Part shown: one piece after another, positions 1 to 10,075 of the stretch
Position numbering within the stretch: position 1 is the stretch's first letter
How the letters are laid out: every line of letters starts with the position of its first letter
DNA from: Ichthyophthirius multifiliis
Taxonomy: Eukaryota; Ciliophora; Oligohymenophorea; Hymenostomatida
Length of the DNA stretch: 29,599 nt
NCBI RefSeq assembly: GCF_000220395.1
Contig: NW_004086741.1
Coordinates: 1-29,599, forward strand
Direction of reading: 5' to 3'
Translations under genes and position numbers: made by a program
The notes under the pieces: generated by a model
Seen by the model: only the letters and a program-made list of their open reading frames with translations
Told to the model about the DNA's origin: nothing
Databases searched by the model: none

Positions 1-28
1 AAGTAAATAATATATATATATTATAATA

Positions 29-69
<41 letters not shown>

Positions 70-180
70 TCTTTATTTTAATATTCTAATTAAATTTTCG
101 AATATTGTATTTTTTTTTTAATTTTATATTATTTTTAATGTAAATTTTATTTTTTTAAATTTATATAAAAATTTAGATTA
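1..180. repeat. AT dinucleotide tract and AT-rich flank at left edge
   Basis: Bases about 15-67 are an almost pure TA/AT dinucleotide run interrupted by short AAT steps. The rest to 180 is nearly all A and T. There is no telomeric repeat, so this edge is an assembly or window boundary, not a chromosome end. The reading frame of the following gene stays open backwards to about 180, so a 5' exon or intron of that gene may lie here. Confidence 0.8.
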
Positions 181-222
181 AATATTTACAAATCATATAA
201 AAATTATTTATATAATTTTAAA

Positions 223-924
223 AAGAAAATTGAAATATCAGATATATTAGATACTGCAAAATAAGCTTTTGATATTTTTGGTACTTAATTATGGCATATG
301 AGTCTTAGAAATTATGAAAAAACAAAAAAAAATACTAAAATTTTTAGTAAGAATAAGTATAATATAATGATAGACCACTTATTGTTATATAAGATTTACC
401 TTAAGCTTTTAATAGTGCACTTACTTAATCTAAAATAAAATAAAACTTTGAAATAATTCGAAAACCATAATTTTTTAAAATACTATTTTATAAAATACCA
501 ATATTAATAATAATTAAAGCTTATCTCAAAAATATAATAAATAAAATGACCCGTTTACTTCCTTTTCATCAAATGAATATCTACATAAAAAAATAAAATA
601 AATAAAAGGATATAAATATTTAGAAGAAGATAAAGATTTTAATAATTTAATTGTAAATATATAAATTAAATTTAAATATAAATATTTCTATATATTATAT
701 AATTTAAAGACAATTGGATAAAATTAATTAGAAAAAGAAGTACAATGTTTATAAAATGCAAAAGATGTGGTTTTCAAATATGATAGAAATTAAAAAGAAA
801 GTATATATATCATATATATATTTTTTTCTTTAATAAATTAATATTATATATTTAATTAAATAAAGATGAATTAGATGAACAAATTATAATTAAAAAATAT
901 GATCCAAAAACTGATTATTTATGA
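223..924 (+). CDS. Unidentified multi-exon protein, 3' part (start not resolved)
   Basis: I do not recognise this protein. The last three exons are solid in the ciliate code: 520-652, 710-800 and 866-924, joined by introns of 57 and 65 bp with conserved phase, ending in TGA at 922-924. They encode about 95 residues including FNNLITIGQNQLEKEVQ and a C-terminus KKYDPKTDYL. Upstream, 223-346 is clearly coding in one frame (motif LDTAKQAFDIFG, then LWHMSLRNYEK), but the splice joining it to 520 is ambiguous: a donor at 347 gives a 47-bp intron into a further open frame, and a donor at 357 gives a 163-bp intron directly to 520. No start codon is certain; it may lie left of the window. The gene is convergent with the weak ORF at 1097-1620. 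Confidence 0.6.
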
Positions 925-1096
925 ATATTTTAATACATAAAATATTTTTTGTTTTCCTTAATACTTTATTTATAATTTTTTTATTTATTTTTAATTTAAT
1001 TTTCTTTTTTTTTAGATTTTTAAATATTATATTTTTATTATTTTTTTTATATTATTATATCTACTTTTTACATATTCTTATTAACTTTTTATAAAA

Positions 1097-1620
1097 TCAA
1101 TAATACTATAATTTTCTAAATAATGATTTATGTCTATATATTTTAGTGTTTTATTTATTATGTTTTATATTTTGTTCAAGATTTTTTTTCTATTTGTTTA
1201 TTATTTATTTTTAGTATATTCTTATTGTTAAATTGATTTGTTATTCTTTTATTTGTTAAATTTTCTTTTATTTATTTATTTTTTATTGTTTTTATAATGA
1301 TATTTCTTCTTTTAATTTTTATTCATATATAGTTTTTTGTTTCATAATATTTTTTTATATTTTAATGTTTTTTTACTTATATATAAAATAATTGCCTGTA
1401 TTTTATATTATTCTTGTATTTTTTATCTTATTCTAGTTTATTATATATTAACTAATAATAAGGTTTTTGTTAATTCATTATTTTATTATTATTAGTTTTT
1501 TTTTTTAGTTTTTTATTTAAATATTTAATTTTATTTTGTCGGGGAATATTTATTTTTAATTATACTTTAATTTGATTTTCATTATTGTTTTCTGTAAGTA
1601 TTTCTTTCAATTTTATAAAT
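1097..1620 (-). CDS. Possible Lys/Asn/Gln-rich coiled-coil protein, exons unresolved
   Basis: Two adjoining minus-strand frames are open in the ciliate code and have coding-like composition. The first runs from about 1615 down to a TGA at 1344 (contains KEILTENNNENQIKV and NNKIMNQQKPYYQLIYNKLE). The second starts at an ATG at 1345 and runs to a TGA at 1099 (contains KLKEEISLQKQQKINKQKKI, heptad-like). They are in different frames and must be joined by an intron or belong to separate genes; I could not find a phase-consistent splice. Composition suggests a charged coiled coil. With only TGA as stop in DNA this poor in G, random open frames of 80-100 codons are expected, so this is a weak call. 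Confidence 0.35.
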
Positions 1621-2075
1621 TTATATTTTATACAGTTTTTAAATTTTATTAAAAGTTTTATTTTCAAAAATATTATTATTATTTTTTAAATATTTCAAAT
1701 GAAGATGATTGATTATGTATTTTAAATATTTTATATTGTATTTATGCTTTTATTTTATTATTTTGATTATTTTTTGTTTTTTTATATTTTTATATATATA
1801 TCAAGGATAATACATATTTTCTTTTAATCTGTTACTCATTTATTTTAAAAATTATTTAAACTTATTTTATTTTAGTTTTCGATTTTTGTTTTTTTGTTTT
1901 GTATTATAAAAATAATTTAACTATTAATATTTATAATTAGAAAAAAAATGTGAAAAAATTAATTTTTATTTTTTTAATTAAAAATATAGATATAATGTTA
2001 TATTCTTTTAATATATAAATAATTGAATTATTTTAATGAATTTTTTAAATTTGATAATTATTCTAATATTTTTAA
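1621..2075. other. AT-rich gap downstream of IBA57
   Basis: I see only T-rich low-complexity sequence here, with no conserved motif on either strand. It probably holds the 3' flank of IBA57 and possibly upstream exons of the weak minus-strand ORF: there is a splice-acceptor-like TTACAG on the minus strand near 1592-1597. Confidence 0.5.
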
Positions 2076-2347
2076 TCAAATAAATAATGATGCTGTTTTT
2101 TCTTTTTCTTTTACTATTTATAAATATTATTCGACTTTTTTATTAAACCATTAAGAAATAATTAATTATCCTGTATGATTTCCAATTTTAATAGTTTAGT
2201 TAATAGCTTTTATAATATAAAAAAAAATATAAGTATATAAAAAATTATAATAATATTTTTACGCTTTTCTAAATATTTGACTTAAGCATATCCGAGATTT
2301 CCTTTATTATCTTTAATATTTAATTATATTATATATATAAAAATAAA

Positions 2348-2382
<35 letters not shown>

Positions 2383-3768
2383 TTAAAATATTTATATTTA
2401 CGTAAAACCTTTCCTATTTCTTTATTTTCACTATTGAATAAATTTTATGTTTATAAATTTTCTTAGAAATCTTTATTATAATCTTCTTTTTAAAAAATAT
2501 CTATATTTTATATACAGAAATTATTAAATAGGACAATATATATTGTTATTTTACAATTTTCATCTATTTATTTATTATTTTAATCTTTCTAAATAATAAA
2601 AGGAATTATTCTTGATCTTATAAGCTTATTTTAATAATTAAAAATATTTAATATAAAAATAATACTCCCGTATGATAAGTTCTTGCAGTTAATTCTTATC
2701 CTACATAACATCCTTTTTAAAGAAATAAAATTATTAATTTTGTATTTTAATTTTTTTATTAAACCTTTATTAAAACTAACACCATTCATAAAATCTAAAT
2801 TTACCAAAAAAGGTAATTTATTAATAATTTCTTATCCCTTTATTTGTTTGTTTGATTTATTTATAAAGATTAAAAATTATTTTTAATAAAATATACTTAA
2901 GGAACTCCTTAAATATAGCGAAAAGCTTCATATTCATCAAACAAACATTCTTCAAAATTCTATTATAAATTTACTATCATTATTTATTTTTTTCTTCTTA
3001 AATATATATATTAAAAAAAAAAGTTACATTTTTAGTTTGTTATAACTCTGAATCCCATATCAGCTTTTCTTGGATCAACAAAAAATATATTATTTTAATT
3101 TTCTTAAACAGAAATTTCTTTAATTTAAATATATTTTCCTTCATTTTCATTATTATTATTAATTTTATGACCCTAAAATATTAAATTATTATAAAAAAAT
3201 CATGGATTTAATTGAAAATTGAAAATTACATATAATAAAAATTTAAAAGTACAAATATCGCATAATAATTATATTAAGAAGTTATGTCTTATATTTAAAT
3301 TTACTTTCTCAAACAGTACTTTTTTACATGAAATATAAAATTATTACATTAACTTTCATCTAAATCAAGCCAAAATTCGTTTATTTTATTTTTTATTTAT
3401 CCTTCTATTATTCTATTATTTATTTATTTTTTAGCTTTTTTTTATTATTGTTTTTTACTAATAAGGTCTTATTGTTATTGTATCTGCTAATACTCTTCCT
3501 TAAGGATTTAAAAATTGACAATAAATAGACACTTAATCTTATAATTTATTAAATATTTTCATGTCATTTGTTTATATTCCTTATATTACACTATATTATT
3601 ATTTATATTTAAAATTTATGTATTTTTTTTTTTTGGAAACTTTTATGAGTCTTTCCCAAATAAGTTTAATAATTTGCGGTTTTTAAGAAGTGTATAATAT
3701 GAATAAAAGTTTTTTGATTATAAATTTAAAGTTTAAGTAAATTACTTATATTTAATTTAATTAAACAT
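2076..3768 (-). CDS. IBA57: IBA57-like iron-sulfur cluster assembly factor, 11 exons
   Basis: The product belongs to the folate-binding YgfZ/GcvT-like family. IBA57 acts in the mitochondrial matrix with ISCA1/ISCA2 in late [4Fe-4S] cluster assembly. Eleven exons give 357 residues, almost the usual family length. Visible hallmarks in order are a basic, Tyr/Ser/Asn-rich N-terminus (residues 1-30) suited to mitochondrial import, RKLLNLFGKDS, IQGIQTND, CQFLNPQGRVLADTI, WLDLDES, DPRKADMGFRV, YEAFRYIQGVP, LDFMNGVSF, the family signature KGCYVGQELTART (about 238-250, with the conserved Cys at 240) and a GcvT-C-like tail NLGYAQVKYLE. Introns lie at 3640-3591, 3458-3413, 3252-3173, 3027-2974, 2896-2838, 2764-2713, 2665-2625, 2554-2501, 2401-2311 and 2262-2171 (41-92 bp); phase is conserved through all of them. 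The start ATG at 3768-3766 is the first in frame. It is divergent from thioredoxin. Confidence 0.95.
2341..2380. repeat. AT dinucleotide repeat inside an IBA57 intron
   Basis: A run of TA/AT dinucleotides of about 30 bp lies within the ninth intron (2401-2311 on the minus strand). It is likely a polymorphic microsatellite and explains the larger size of this intron. Confidence 0.8.
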
Positions 3769-4436
3769 ACTTATTTGTTTTTGCTTTTTGAAAATAAAAA
3801 TAAAATAAGATATTAAAGTTATTAAAATACGTTTACGAAATATAAAAATATATAAAAAAATTATTAATATAAATAAAAAAATATATATAAATTAATTAAA
3901 TTTAATTTTATTACTTATAAAAGATAAATATATTTATAATAAATATGAAATTTTCATTAATTTTTATATAAATAAAATGTAAATTTAAAATTATTAAAAT
4001 CTTTTATAAATATTAAGATATATATATGTAACTTAATATAATTTATCAAAATTTAATTATTATTTATTTTCGATATATTAATTATATTTTTTATATTTAT
4101 TTAATAATATGATGTGTTTTTATTTTTTATATACATACATTATATAAAAAGAAACAAGAATATACTTTATATTTTATTTTTGTAATTATTTATAATACTA
4201 ATTAATATAAAAATAAACACATATTATAAAATTAAAAAGATACATAGTATATGTAAGATTATCAAAACAATATTTATTATATAAAAATAAAAAAGTAAAA
4301 AAATGATTATATTTTATCTTGTATAATATACTGGTTCTATTAATATAAATTAAATTATATGTAAATAAAATAAAATTTAATAAATAATTATTATAAAAAT
4401 AAAAAATATAAAAAATAAAGAAAATAAAAAAAAAAT
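3769..4436. promoter_or_regulatory. Divergent intergenic region between IBA57 and thioredoxin
   Basis: These 668 bp separate two genes transcribed away from each other, so both promoters must lie here. The sequence is almost wholly A and T with many short poly-A and poly-T tracts; I cannot point to a specific element. The assignment rests on position only. Confidence 0.5.
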
Positions 4437-4829
4437 ATGGTTAAATAAATTAATAATAATGATGAATGGTAAGAATTCATTTCCTAAAACTAAAATTTCA
4501 TTTTAGATTTTTATGCTTAATGGTGTGGACCATGCAAGGCACTTGCATAAAATTTCGAGTAAATTTAAAATGAATATCCTGGAGTTACTATAGTGAAAAT
4601 TGATATTGACACTGATGAAATGTCAGATGTTATTGAAGCACATCAAGTTACTTCTATACCTCATATTTTTATGTATATTGATGGACAAAACAAATCTAGT
4701 AATAAATATTAATTATTTTTTATATAAATAATTGTTATATTATTTTATATATATATAGATTTCTTAGGTAACAATTTAGGAAAATTAAAAGAATTTGCTT
4801 AGTAAGTACAATAAAAAAACAAAAAATGA
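4437..4829 (+). CDS. TRX: Thioredoxin, cytosolic type, 2 exons
   Basis: The product is a small dithiol-disulfide oxidoreductase that is reduced by thioredoxin reductase and supplies electrons to ribonucleotide reductase, peroxiredoxins and others. Exon 1 is 4437-4698 and exon 2 is 4759-4829, with a 60-bp intron in phase 1. The product is 110 residues, normal for a thioredoxin, with no targeting peptide. Visible features are LDFYAQW followed by the active site WCGPC (Cys30 and Cys33) and Lys34, then KIDIDTDEMSDVIEAH, and the cis-proline loop TSIPHIF. The final helix GKLKEFAQQVQQKNKK closes the fold. Gln28, directly before the active-site Trp, is a TAA codon, so the gene itself proves the reassigned code. 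The start is the first in-frame ATG; TGA stop at 4827-4829. Confidence 0.96.
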
Positions 4830-5249
4830 TAAATAAAAATAAAAAAATATAATAATAATATAAATTTAAATTTTATTTATGTTTTTAAAATTTTTTTTTT
4901 TAAATTTTAAATCTATTATATTATAAATAGTTAAGTGCATATATAATATATATTGAATAAATATAATATAATATAATATAATAAATAAGTTTTAAATATA
5001 AAATTATATATAATTAAATAATTATATAATTATATAAATATATATATATAAATAAATATATAATATATATTTATATTTTTTTTTTATATTTATTATATAT
5101 TATTTTTTTATATAAATATAATATAAATAATATCCAAATTTTTTTTTAATATTTTTTTATTAATTTACTAAAAAATACAAGTAAAGATTGTTTAATTTTA
5201 TTAATTTATTTATATAATATAAAAAATATATATTTCTTAAAAATATCAT
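4830..5249. other. AT-rich intergenic gap
   Basis: The sequence is nearly all A and T with TA-rich runs around 4960-5130. No open frame with coding-like composition was seen. It is the convergent 3' flank of thioredoxin and of the minus-strand gene ending near 5250. Confidence 0.6.
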
Positions 5250-6908
5250 ATATTCTTTATTTAAGTAACAAATTTAAAAAATGTATTTTTATTTTCTCAA
5301 TAATTAATACATACAAAACATGTTGCATTTTTTTTCTTTTTTTTAATACATGGTGGTTATTAAAACAAAGAATTATTGAAATATACTTACATTTTCTATC
5401 TATTAATAAAATTATCTCTAATAATTTATTATATATCTCCATTGTAAAATGGTAAAAGTGAATTTTATTTAAAGTATTTTACTTAATAATCAAAAAATAT
5501 ATTTTTTAGTTTTTTTTCTTATTTTTTTAAAAAAGAATCTTCAATTTAATTTGTATAACCTTATTCATTTAAAAATTGAAAAAAACTTTTTTCTATTTAA
5601 CGATTAAAAGTTGTAAATGGCTCTTTTACTTATAATTATGTGCTTTTTTAACTTTGTTCACTTGAAATACTATTTTCACTTTCAGAAAAACTTTCGCTTC
5701 CATCTTAATTTTCTTCACTTTCTGAACTTTCACATGAATAATCTTTATTTGATATTTTTTTTATTTTTATTTTTTTTTGTTTTATTTTTTTTTACAAAAT
5801 ATATCTTCGTCTCTTGGCTCTTTTTAGAGTTATGTAATGTTTATTTATCTAGTTTTTTTTTTTGGAGAAACAAGAATATTTTATTATATTTTTTGTATAT
5901 TTTAATCATTTATTTCTTATATTTAATTAATTGCTTCTAATGTATTTTATTATTAAACATTTTTTTAATTAATAATTAAATTTTATAGTTATTTATTTTC
6001 TTCTTTGGAATTTAAGTTAGTAAAGTTTATACATTCTTATACAGCTTTACTTGTATTTCCTGTATTATCTAATTTAATAAGTCTTTTTTTTATTTATTTT
6101 ATTCATCTTATATATCATCGTCATTTATTTATATTAAAGTCTTATCTGCATTTATTATATGTGAAAGAATTTCAGGCGAGATTTCATCTTTTTTTGAGTT
6201 TTTTTGTTTATTTTTTTGAGGAGAATAATATTAGTTTTAACTAGTGTTTATTTGGAGGTTTTTTTAATCTTCAAGAAAAAGGAAAAAATCATTTTTTTTT
6301 TTTTATAAATTATTAGTAATAATTGTTAATTTTTATTTTTTAGTTTTTTGTTTTAAAGGTGAATTTTAAAGGATTTAAAAAGCAATTTTTTCTTCGTTTT
6401 TTCCGAATTTTTTTATGAATTCTTGAATTTCTTCAATGTTTTTTTAAAAAAAAACATTTAAAAAAGCATTTATTTTTTTCAAAAATGATATTTGTTCGTA
6501 AAATATTATACATTTTTATTTATAAGTAAAAATTATTTTTAAAATTAATTAGTTCATATTTTGTATTAATTCTTCTACTTTATCATGTTTCGCGTGTATT
6601 TTTTAACTTATTTGATTTATAGATACTTTATTTTTATTTATTTATATTTCGTTTGGAATTAAACTTTGTTAAAAACATATGATAAATTTCGAAAAACGAA
6701 TAAAGCAGCTGAATATACGGTCTAATAAGTAATCTTATTGCTATTTTTCGTCTTCTTTTTACTCACTCCAGGTCAATAAGCAATATAACTTTTCACAATT
6801 TATATATTGTTGAACTTTTATTATAAACTGGTTCCATTCTCGGTCAACGTATTAAATTGCTGGAGATTCTGGAAGGAAGAAAACAGTCATTTATTCTAAT
6901 AATTACAT
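5250..6908 (-). CDS. Unidentified Lys/Ser/Glu-rich protein, probably nuclear
   Basis: I do not recognise the family. One minus-strand frame is open without TGA from above 6908 to 5872 (about 345 codons). An intron at 5871-5820 (52 bp) restores phase into a second exon, 5819-5391. In-frame ATGs lie at 6908 and 6890; the frame is open further upstream, so the true start is uncertain. Seen in order: LPESPAIQYVDREWNQFI, HAKHDKVEELIQNM, NIEEIQEFIKKFGKNEEKIA, DEISPEILSHIINADKT, then a strongly basic patch AKRRRYILQKKIKQKKIK, followed by an acidic/serine block (CESSESEEN, then SESFSESENSISSE). The basic patch resembles a nuclear localisation signal and the Ser/Glu block a CK2-type acidic region, so a nuclear role is a guess. 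The 3' end is unresolved: a donor-like GTAAGT starts at 5390 and reading continues to about 5250. The 6660-6900 part is noticeably richer in G and C than its surroundings. Confidence 0.65.
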
Positions 6909-6964
6909 TATTATTTATTGAAGATCAGAACATAAGTCTAAGTTAGATAAAGTATATTACTAAG

Positions 6965-7689
6965 TAAAAGTGGTTATTTGTTAAGAAAATTATAATTAAT
7001 GATGTAAAAATTAAATATTTATGAAAGGTTTTTAGATTGTTTCTTCATCAAATTATTATATTAAATAATATAAAATATTATTTTAAGATTGCATATGTTT
7101 ATATATAATTTTTATATATATATAATTTGAATTTATTTATTTTCTTTTTTTTTTATTAATATTTTTTATATTTTATTATAATTAATGTTCATTTTTTTTT
7201 TTTAAAGTTTAAATTATTTATTTATTGTTTTTTAAATAGCTAATAAATATATCACAAAATAATAATATAGATATTTGATCCCCAGGAAAAACTCTATTGG
7301 CAAGTTTAATAACTTGTTAAATTCATAGACTGGCAAGTTTAATAACTAAATATATAACTTCATATATGAAATAACTATATTAAAAATTGATTTGGTGTAT
7401 TAGAAATTAACAAAATCAATGAAATTAAATATGGAAGATTTAGTTAAAAACTTATACAAATAAATAATAATTATAAGAAATTTTAGTAAAATATATGAAA
7501 TTATTTTAAATTTTTTGAATAATTAATTCATTTATCAAGAGTTATTAAAAAGTAATTGAAAAAAAAATATGGTAATTTTTTATTATAAAAATATATTTAA
7601 TATATTTAAATATATTTTATTATAACATTTATATACTTTTTATTTTATCTTAAAAAATAGTAAATATAATGAAAAAATCTATATATAAT

Positions 7690-7722
<33 letters not shown>

Positions 7723-7757
7723 TTCATTTAAAAATACAATTATTTTTCTAGATAATC
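6965..7757. promoter_or_regulatory. Divergent intergenic region with a 17-bp direct repeat
   Basis: This region lies between a minus-strand gene starting near 6.9 kb and a plus-strand gene starting at 7758, so both promoters should be here. It contains a perfect 17-bp direct repeat (see separate entry) and a TA microsatellite at about 7695-7722. A short plus-strand frame at 7419-7559 (46 codons, M-K-L-N-M-E-D-L start) is open but has no supporting feature. The role is inferred from position only. Confidence 0.4.
7298..7347. repeat. 17-bp perfect direct repeat, period 33 bp
   Basis: The sequence TGGCAAGTTTAATAACT occurs at 7298-7314 and again at 7331-7347, 33 bp apart start to start. It contains G and C in a region otherwise almost free of them, so chance is unlikely. 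It lies in a divergent intergenic region and could be a repeated regulatory site or a small tandem duplication. Confidence 0.7.
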
Positions 7758-8453
7758 ATGCAATAAGAAGGAATTTCATATATTTCATCAATTTCGGCAT
7801 TTATAATACCAAATATAAACGGATATTTAATAAATATTTTTTCATTTAAATCTATTTTTATTTAAGGTAAGAAATTCTCATAATTTATTGAACAATATAG
7901 TTTTTCGTATATTTTTATTTCTTATTGTTTTTTTTATGTTTCCATTTCGAATTAAAAAGAAGGAAATATTAAATCTTGGGTTATTTTTTTTTATTTTTTT
8001 ATAGATTTCATTACTTATTTGGCTTTTTCGAGTAAGTTTTATTAGTAAAAAGATATTTAATCGTCTTAAATTTCAAATATAAAAGCATTTGTGGAAGAAT
8101 CATCAGTAGGAATAATAAAAACGGGGCTTCCTGTGGAAGATTCAGCTTAAAAAAGTGAAGAATTATCATTATTTTGTTAATTATAAAGTCTAGTATAGAC
8201 CTAGAAATTATTTTCGAAGAAATTATAATTTATCCAATTAAAAACAACTTTAGATATACAAATTTAAATTGGGAAATTTTTAAATTCTTTTTTTTTTAAA
8301 GAGTTTTTTAAAAATCGTTTTTTTGAAAGAAATCTTAAAATTCTTCTTTGGTTTTTACTTATAAAATTTTGGTTTCATTTGATTACCAGTAATTTTTTGT
8401 ATTATTTTATTATTTTTGTTTCTTATATACATTTATATTAGAATATATATTGA
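7758..8453 (+). CDS. Unidentified protein, 2 exons, 3' part uncertain
   Basis: I do not recognise this protein. Exon 1 runs 7758-7866 (starts MQQEGISYISSISAFIIPN) and exon 2 from 8005, with a 138-bp intron (7867-8004) flanked by GTAAG and ATAG and conserved phase. Exon 2 encodes ITYLAFSSKFYQQKDIQSS and KAFVEESSVGIIKTGLPVED, which have convincing coding composition, with TAA/TAG used as Gln. The frame stays open to TGA at 8451-8453, but after about 8285 it becomes Phe-rich and low in complexity; the real end may be an unrecognised intron near 8280. An alternative splicing of the long intron through a tiny exon is possible. The gene is convergent with the EEK-repeat gene ending at 8583. Confidence 0.5.
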
Positions 8454-8582
8454 CTGGAATACTAAAAACTTAATTAGTTTCTTATTCTAATTATATATTT
8501 TCATCTTTTTTTCTTAATTTTCATCTTTTTTAATATATTTTCCTCGTTTTTTAATATATTTTAGTCTTTATTATCTAAATAT

Positions 8583-10075
8583 TCATCTATTTTTAATAAA
8601 TTTAGTTTTTTCTTCGTCTTAATTTTATTTTTTATTATGGATTTTTATTAATGATAAACTTTAGATAACAATATGATCTTTTTATAATTTTTATTTCTTG
8701 AGAAAATTTTGAGGCCTCTTACACCCAAATATTGTTAGTTTTTAATTAAATTCATTATTAGTGACTGATTTCCATTTAAAACCTTAAGAAGTGAATATAT
8801 TTTGGATATTTTTATTAATATAATTATCTTAATGTTTCAAAGAAAGTCTTATTTCTTCACAATCATCATTTTAGAATATATAATATAATATTTTTTATAT
8901 CATTTCGGAAAGATCTTCCCTTTATTTAGCACTTATATGTACTATCCCTATTCTATTATGTATAATACTTTCTTTATTTATTATTATTAGACCAATTATT
9001 TATTGATTTTATTTTACGTATTCTAGATAGCCTATTTATTATGTATTTTTTATTAAATTTTACAGTTTTTCATATTCAAATTCTATAGTTTTTTTTATTC
9101 TTGATCTTCAAATTGTTATATGTATTCTTTTAAATAGTTTAATAATTCAGTTTCTGTCTTTGTACCTTCTATTAAATATTTTTGCTCTACTTTTTTTTCT
9201 TGTTATATTTACATATTTTCTTCTATTTTTTCTTCTGTTTTTTCTTCTGTTTTTTCTTCTATCTTTTCTTCTATCTTTTCTTCTGTTTTTTCTTCCATTT
9301 TTTCTTCTGTTTTTTCTTCTATTTTTTCTTCTGTTTTTTCTTCTGTTTTTTCTTCCATTTTTGTTTTTTCTCTTATTTATTTTTCTATTTTTTCTCCTAT
9401 TTTTTCTCTGTCATTTTTCTCGTTTATCTCTTTTGTTTTTTATTCCATTTTTTCTTCTGTTTTTACTTCTTTTTATCCTTGTGTTTTTTCTTCTTTTTTT
9501 TCTACTGAATTTTCATGTTTTTTGTTTTAAAGATTTTCTTATATCTTCTAATGTTTTAATTCTTTTATCGATGCTCTTTATGATTTTAATTCAGATTTTT
9601 ATATTTATTTTTAGTTTTTCAAATTACTTATACTTTATTCTTCTTAATTAATATTTTTCTTTGAGTTTTCATCTTCATTTTAAAATTAAATACCAGAATA
9701 ATCATTTTACTTATTATTTAATTATTCTTAATTTAAGTTTTGAGTACTTTAAGCTGGAGTAATAGTTTTTTTTGAAGAATTTAATTTATAAAATTTTTAT
9801 TATTATATTTTAGGTGAAATACATATTCTTCTAGATTAAAAAGAGCCTTTTTTAACATAATGGTTAGCCAAATGAGGCACTATTTATTCTTTTTCATTAG
9901 CAATTATTGGTAAAAGCAATTATATCCTTTTTTATAAATGTTTAGATATGAAATGGAAGGTCATTTATGTATTTTGTTATGTCAAGGAAATAAAAAAAGG
10001 ATCATAACTATTTTAAAAATCAAAATTTTATTAAAGAAAAGTTGAATTATAAACAAAACTTGAATCTTATTTCAT
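8583..10075 (-). CDS. EEK-repeat protein with conserved C-terminal region, possibly GNAT-like
   Basis: About 496 residues. From the ATG at 10075-10073 the frame is open for 328 codons: a Gln/Asn-rich region with RRICISPKI and TPAQSTQNLNQEQ, then about a dozen tetrapeptides EEKT/EEKI/EEKM (about residues 238-287), then VEQKYLIEGTKTETELLNYL. At a run of eight A's (minus strand; plus positions 9089-9096) the reading shifts by one frame. The other frame then carries on without break: TIEFEYEKLQNLIKNTQQ, NRIGIVHISAKQREDLSEMI, NDDCEEIRLSLKHQDN and FTSQGFKWKSVTNNEF, to TGA at 8585-8583. The C-terminal part has the rhythm of an acetyltransferase-like (GNAT) domain, but that is a tentative reading. 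The frame change is most simply a one-base homopolymer error in the sequence; no intron fits. An ATG/TGA overlap with the upstream frame suggests the true 5' end may be different. Confidence 0.75.
9213..9360 (-). repeat. Coding minisatellite, 12-bp unit, EEK[T/I/M] tetrapeptides
   Basis: About twelve imperfect copies of a 12-bp unit (plus strand TTTTTTCTTCTG and variants) lie inside the EEK-repeat gene. Each encodes Glu-Glu-Lys-(Thr/Ile/Met). The unit length is a multiple of three, so copy-number change does not alter the frame. The product is expected to be a highly charged single helix. Confidence 0.9.

Noticed and set aside
2683-2886. Plus-strand standard-code frame of 67 residues
   Set aside because: It lies antisense to IBA57 exons 6 and 7 and crosses two of their introns.
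5617-6244. Two plus-strand standard-code frames rich in Phe and Leu
   Set aside because: They are antisense of the minus-strand gene whose frame is open for about 345 codons and contains the Ser/Glu block and basic patch.
6690-6960. Island richer in G and C, considered as a structured RNA gene (snRNA, SRP or RNase P)
   Set aside because: I found no matching core motifs, and the minus strand reads as protein through most of it in frame with the 340-codon exon.
7419-7559. Plus-strand frame of 46 codons starting MKLNMEDLVKNLY
   Set aside because: No continuation, splice or conserved motif; frames of this length are expected by chance when TGA is the only stop.
9160-9651. Long plus-strand standard-code frame, Phe/Leu-rich with short repeats
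   Set aside because: It is the antisense of the EEK tetrapeptide minisatellite and its flanks; the minus-strand frame continues into conserved sequence on both sides.
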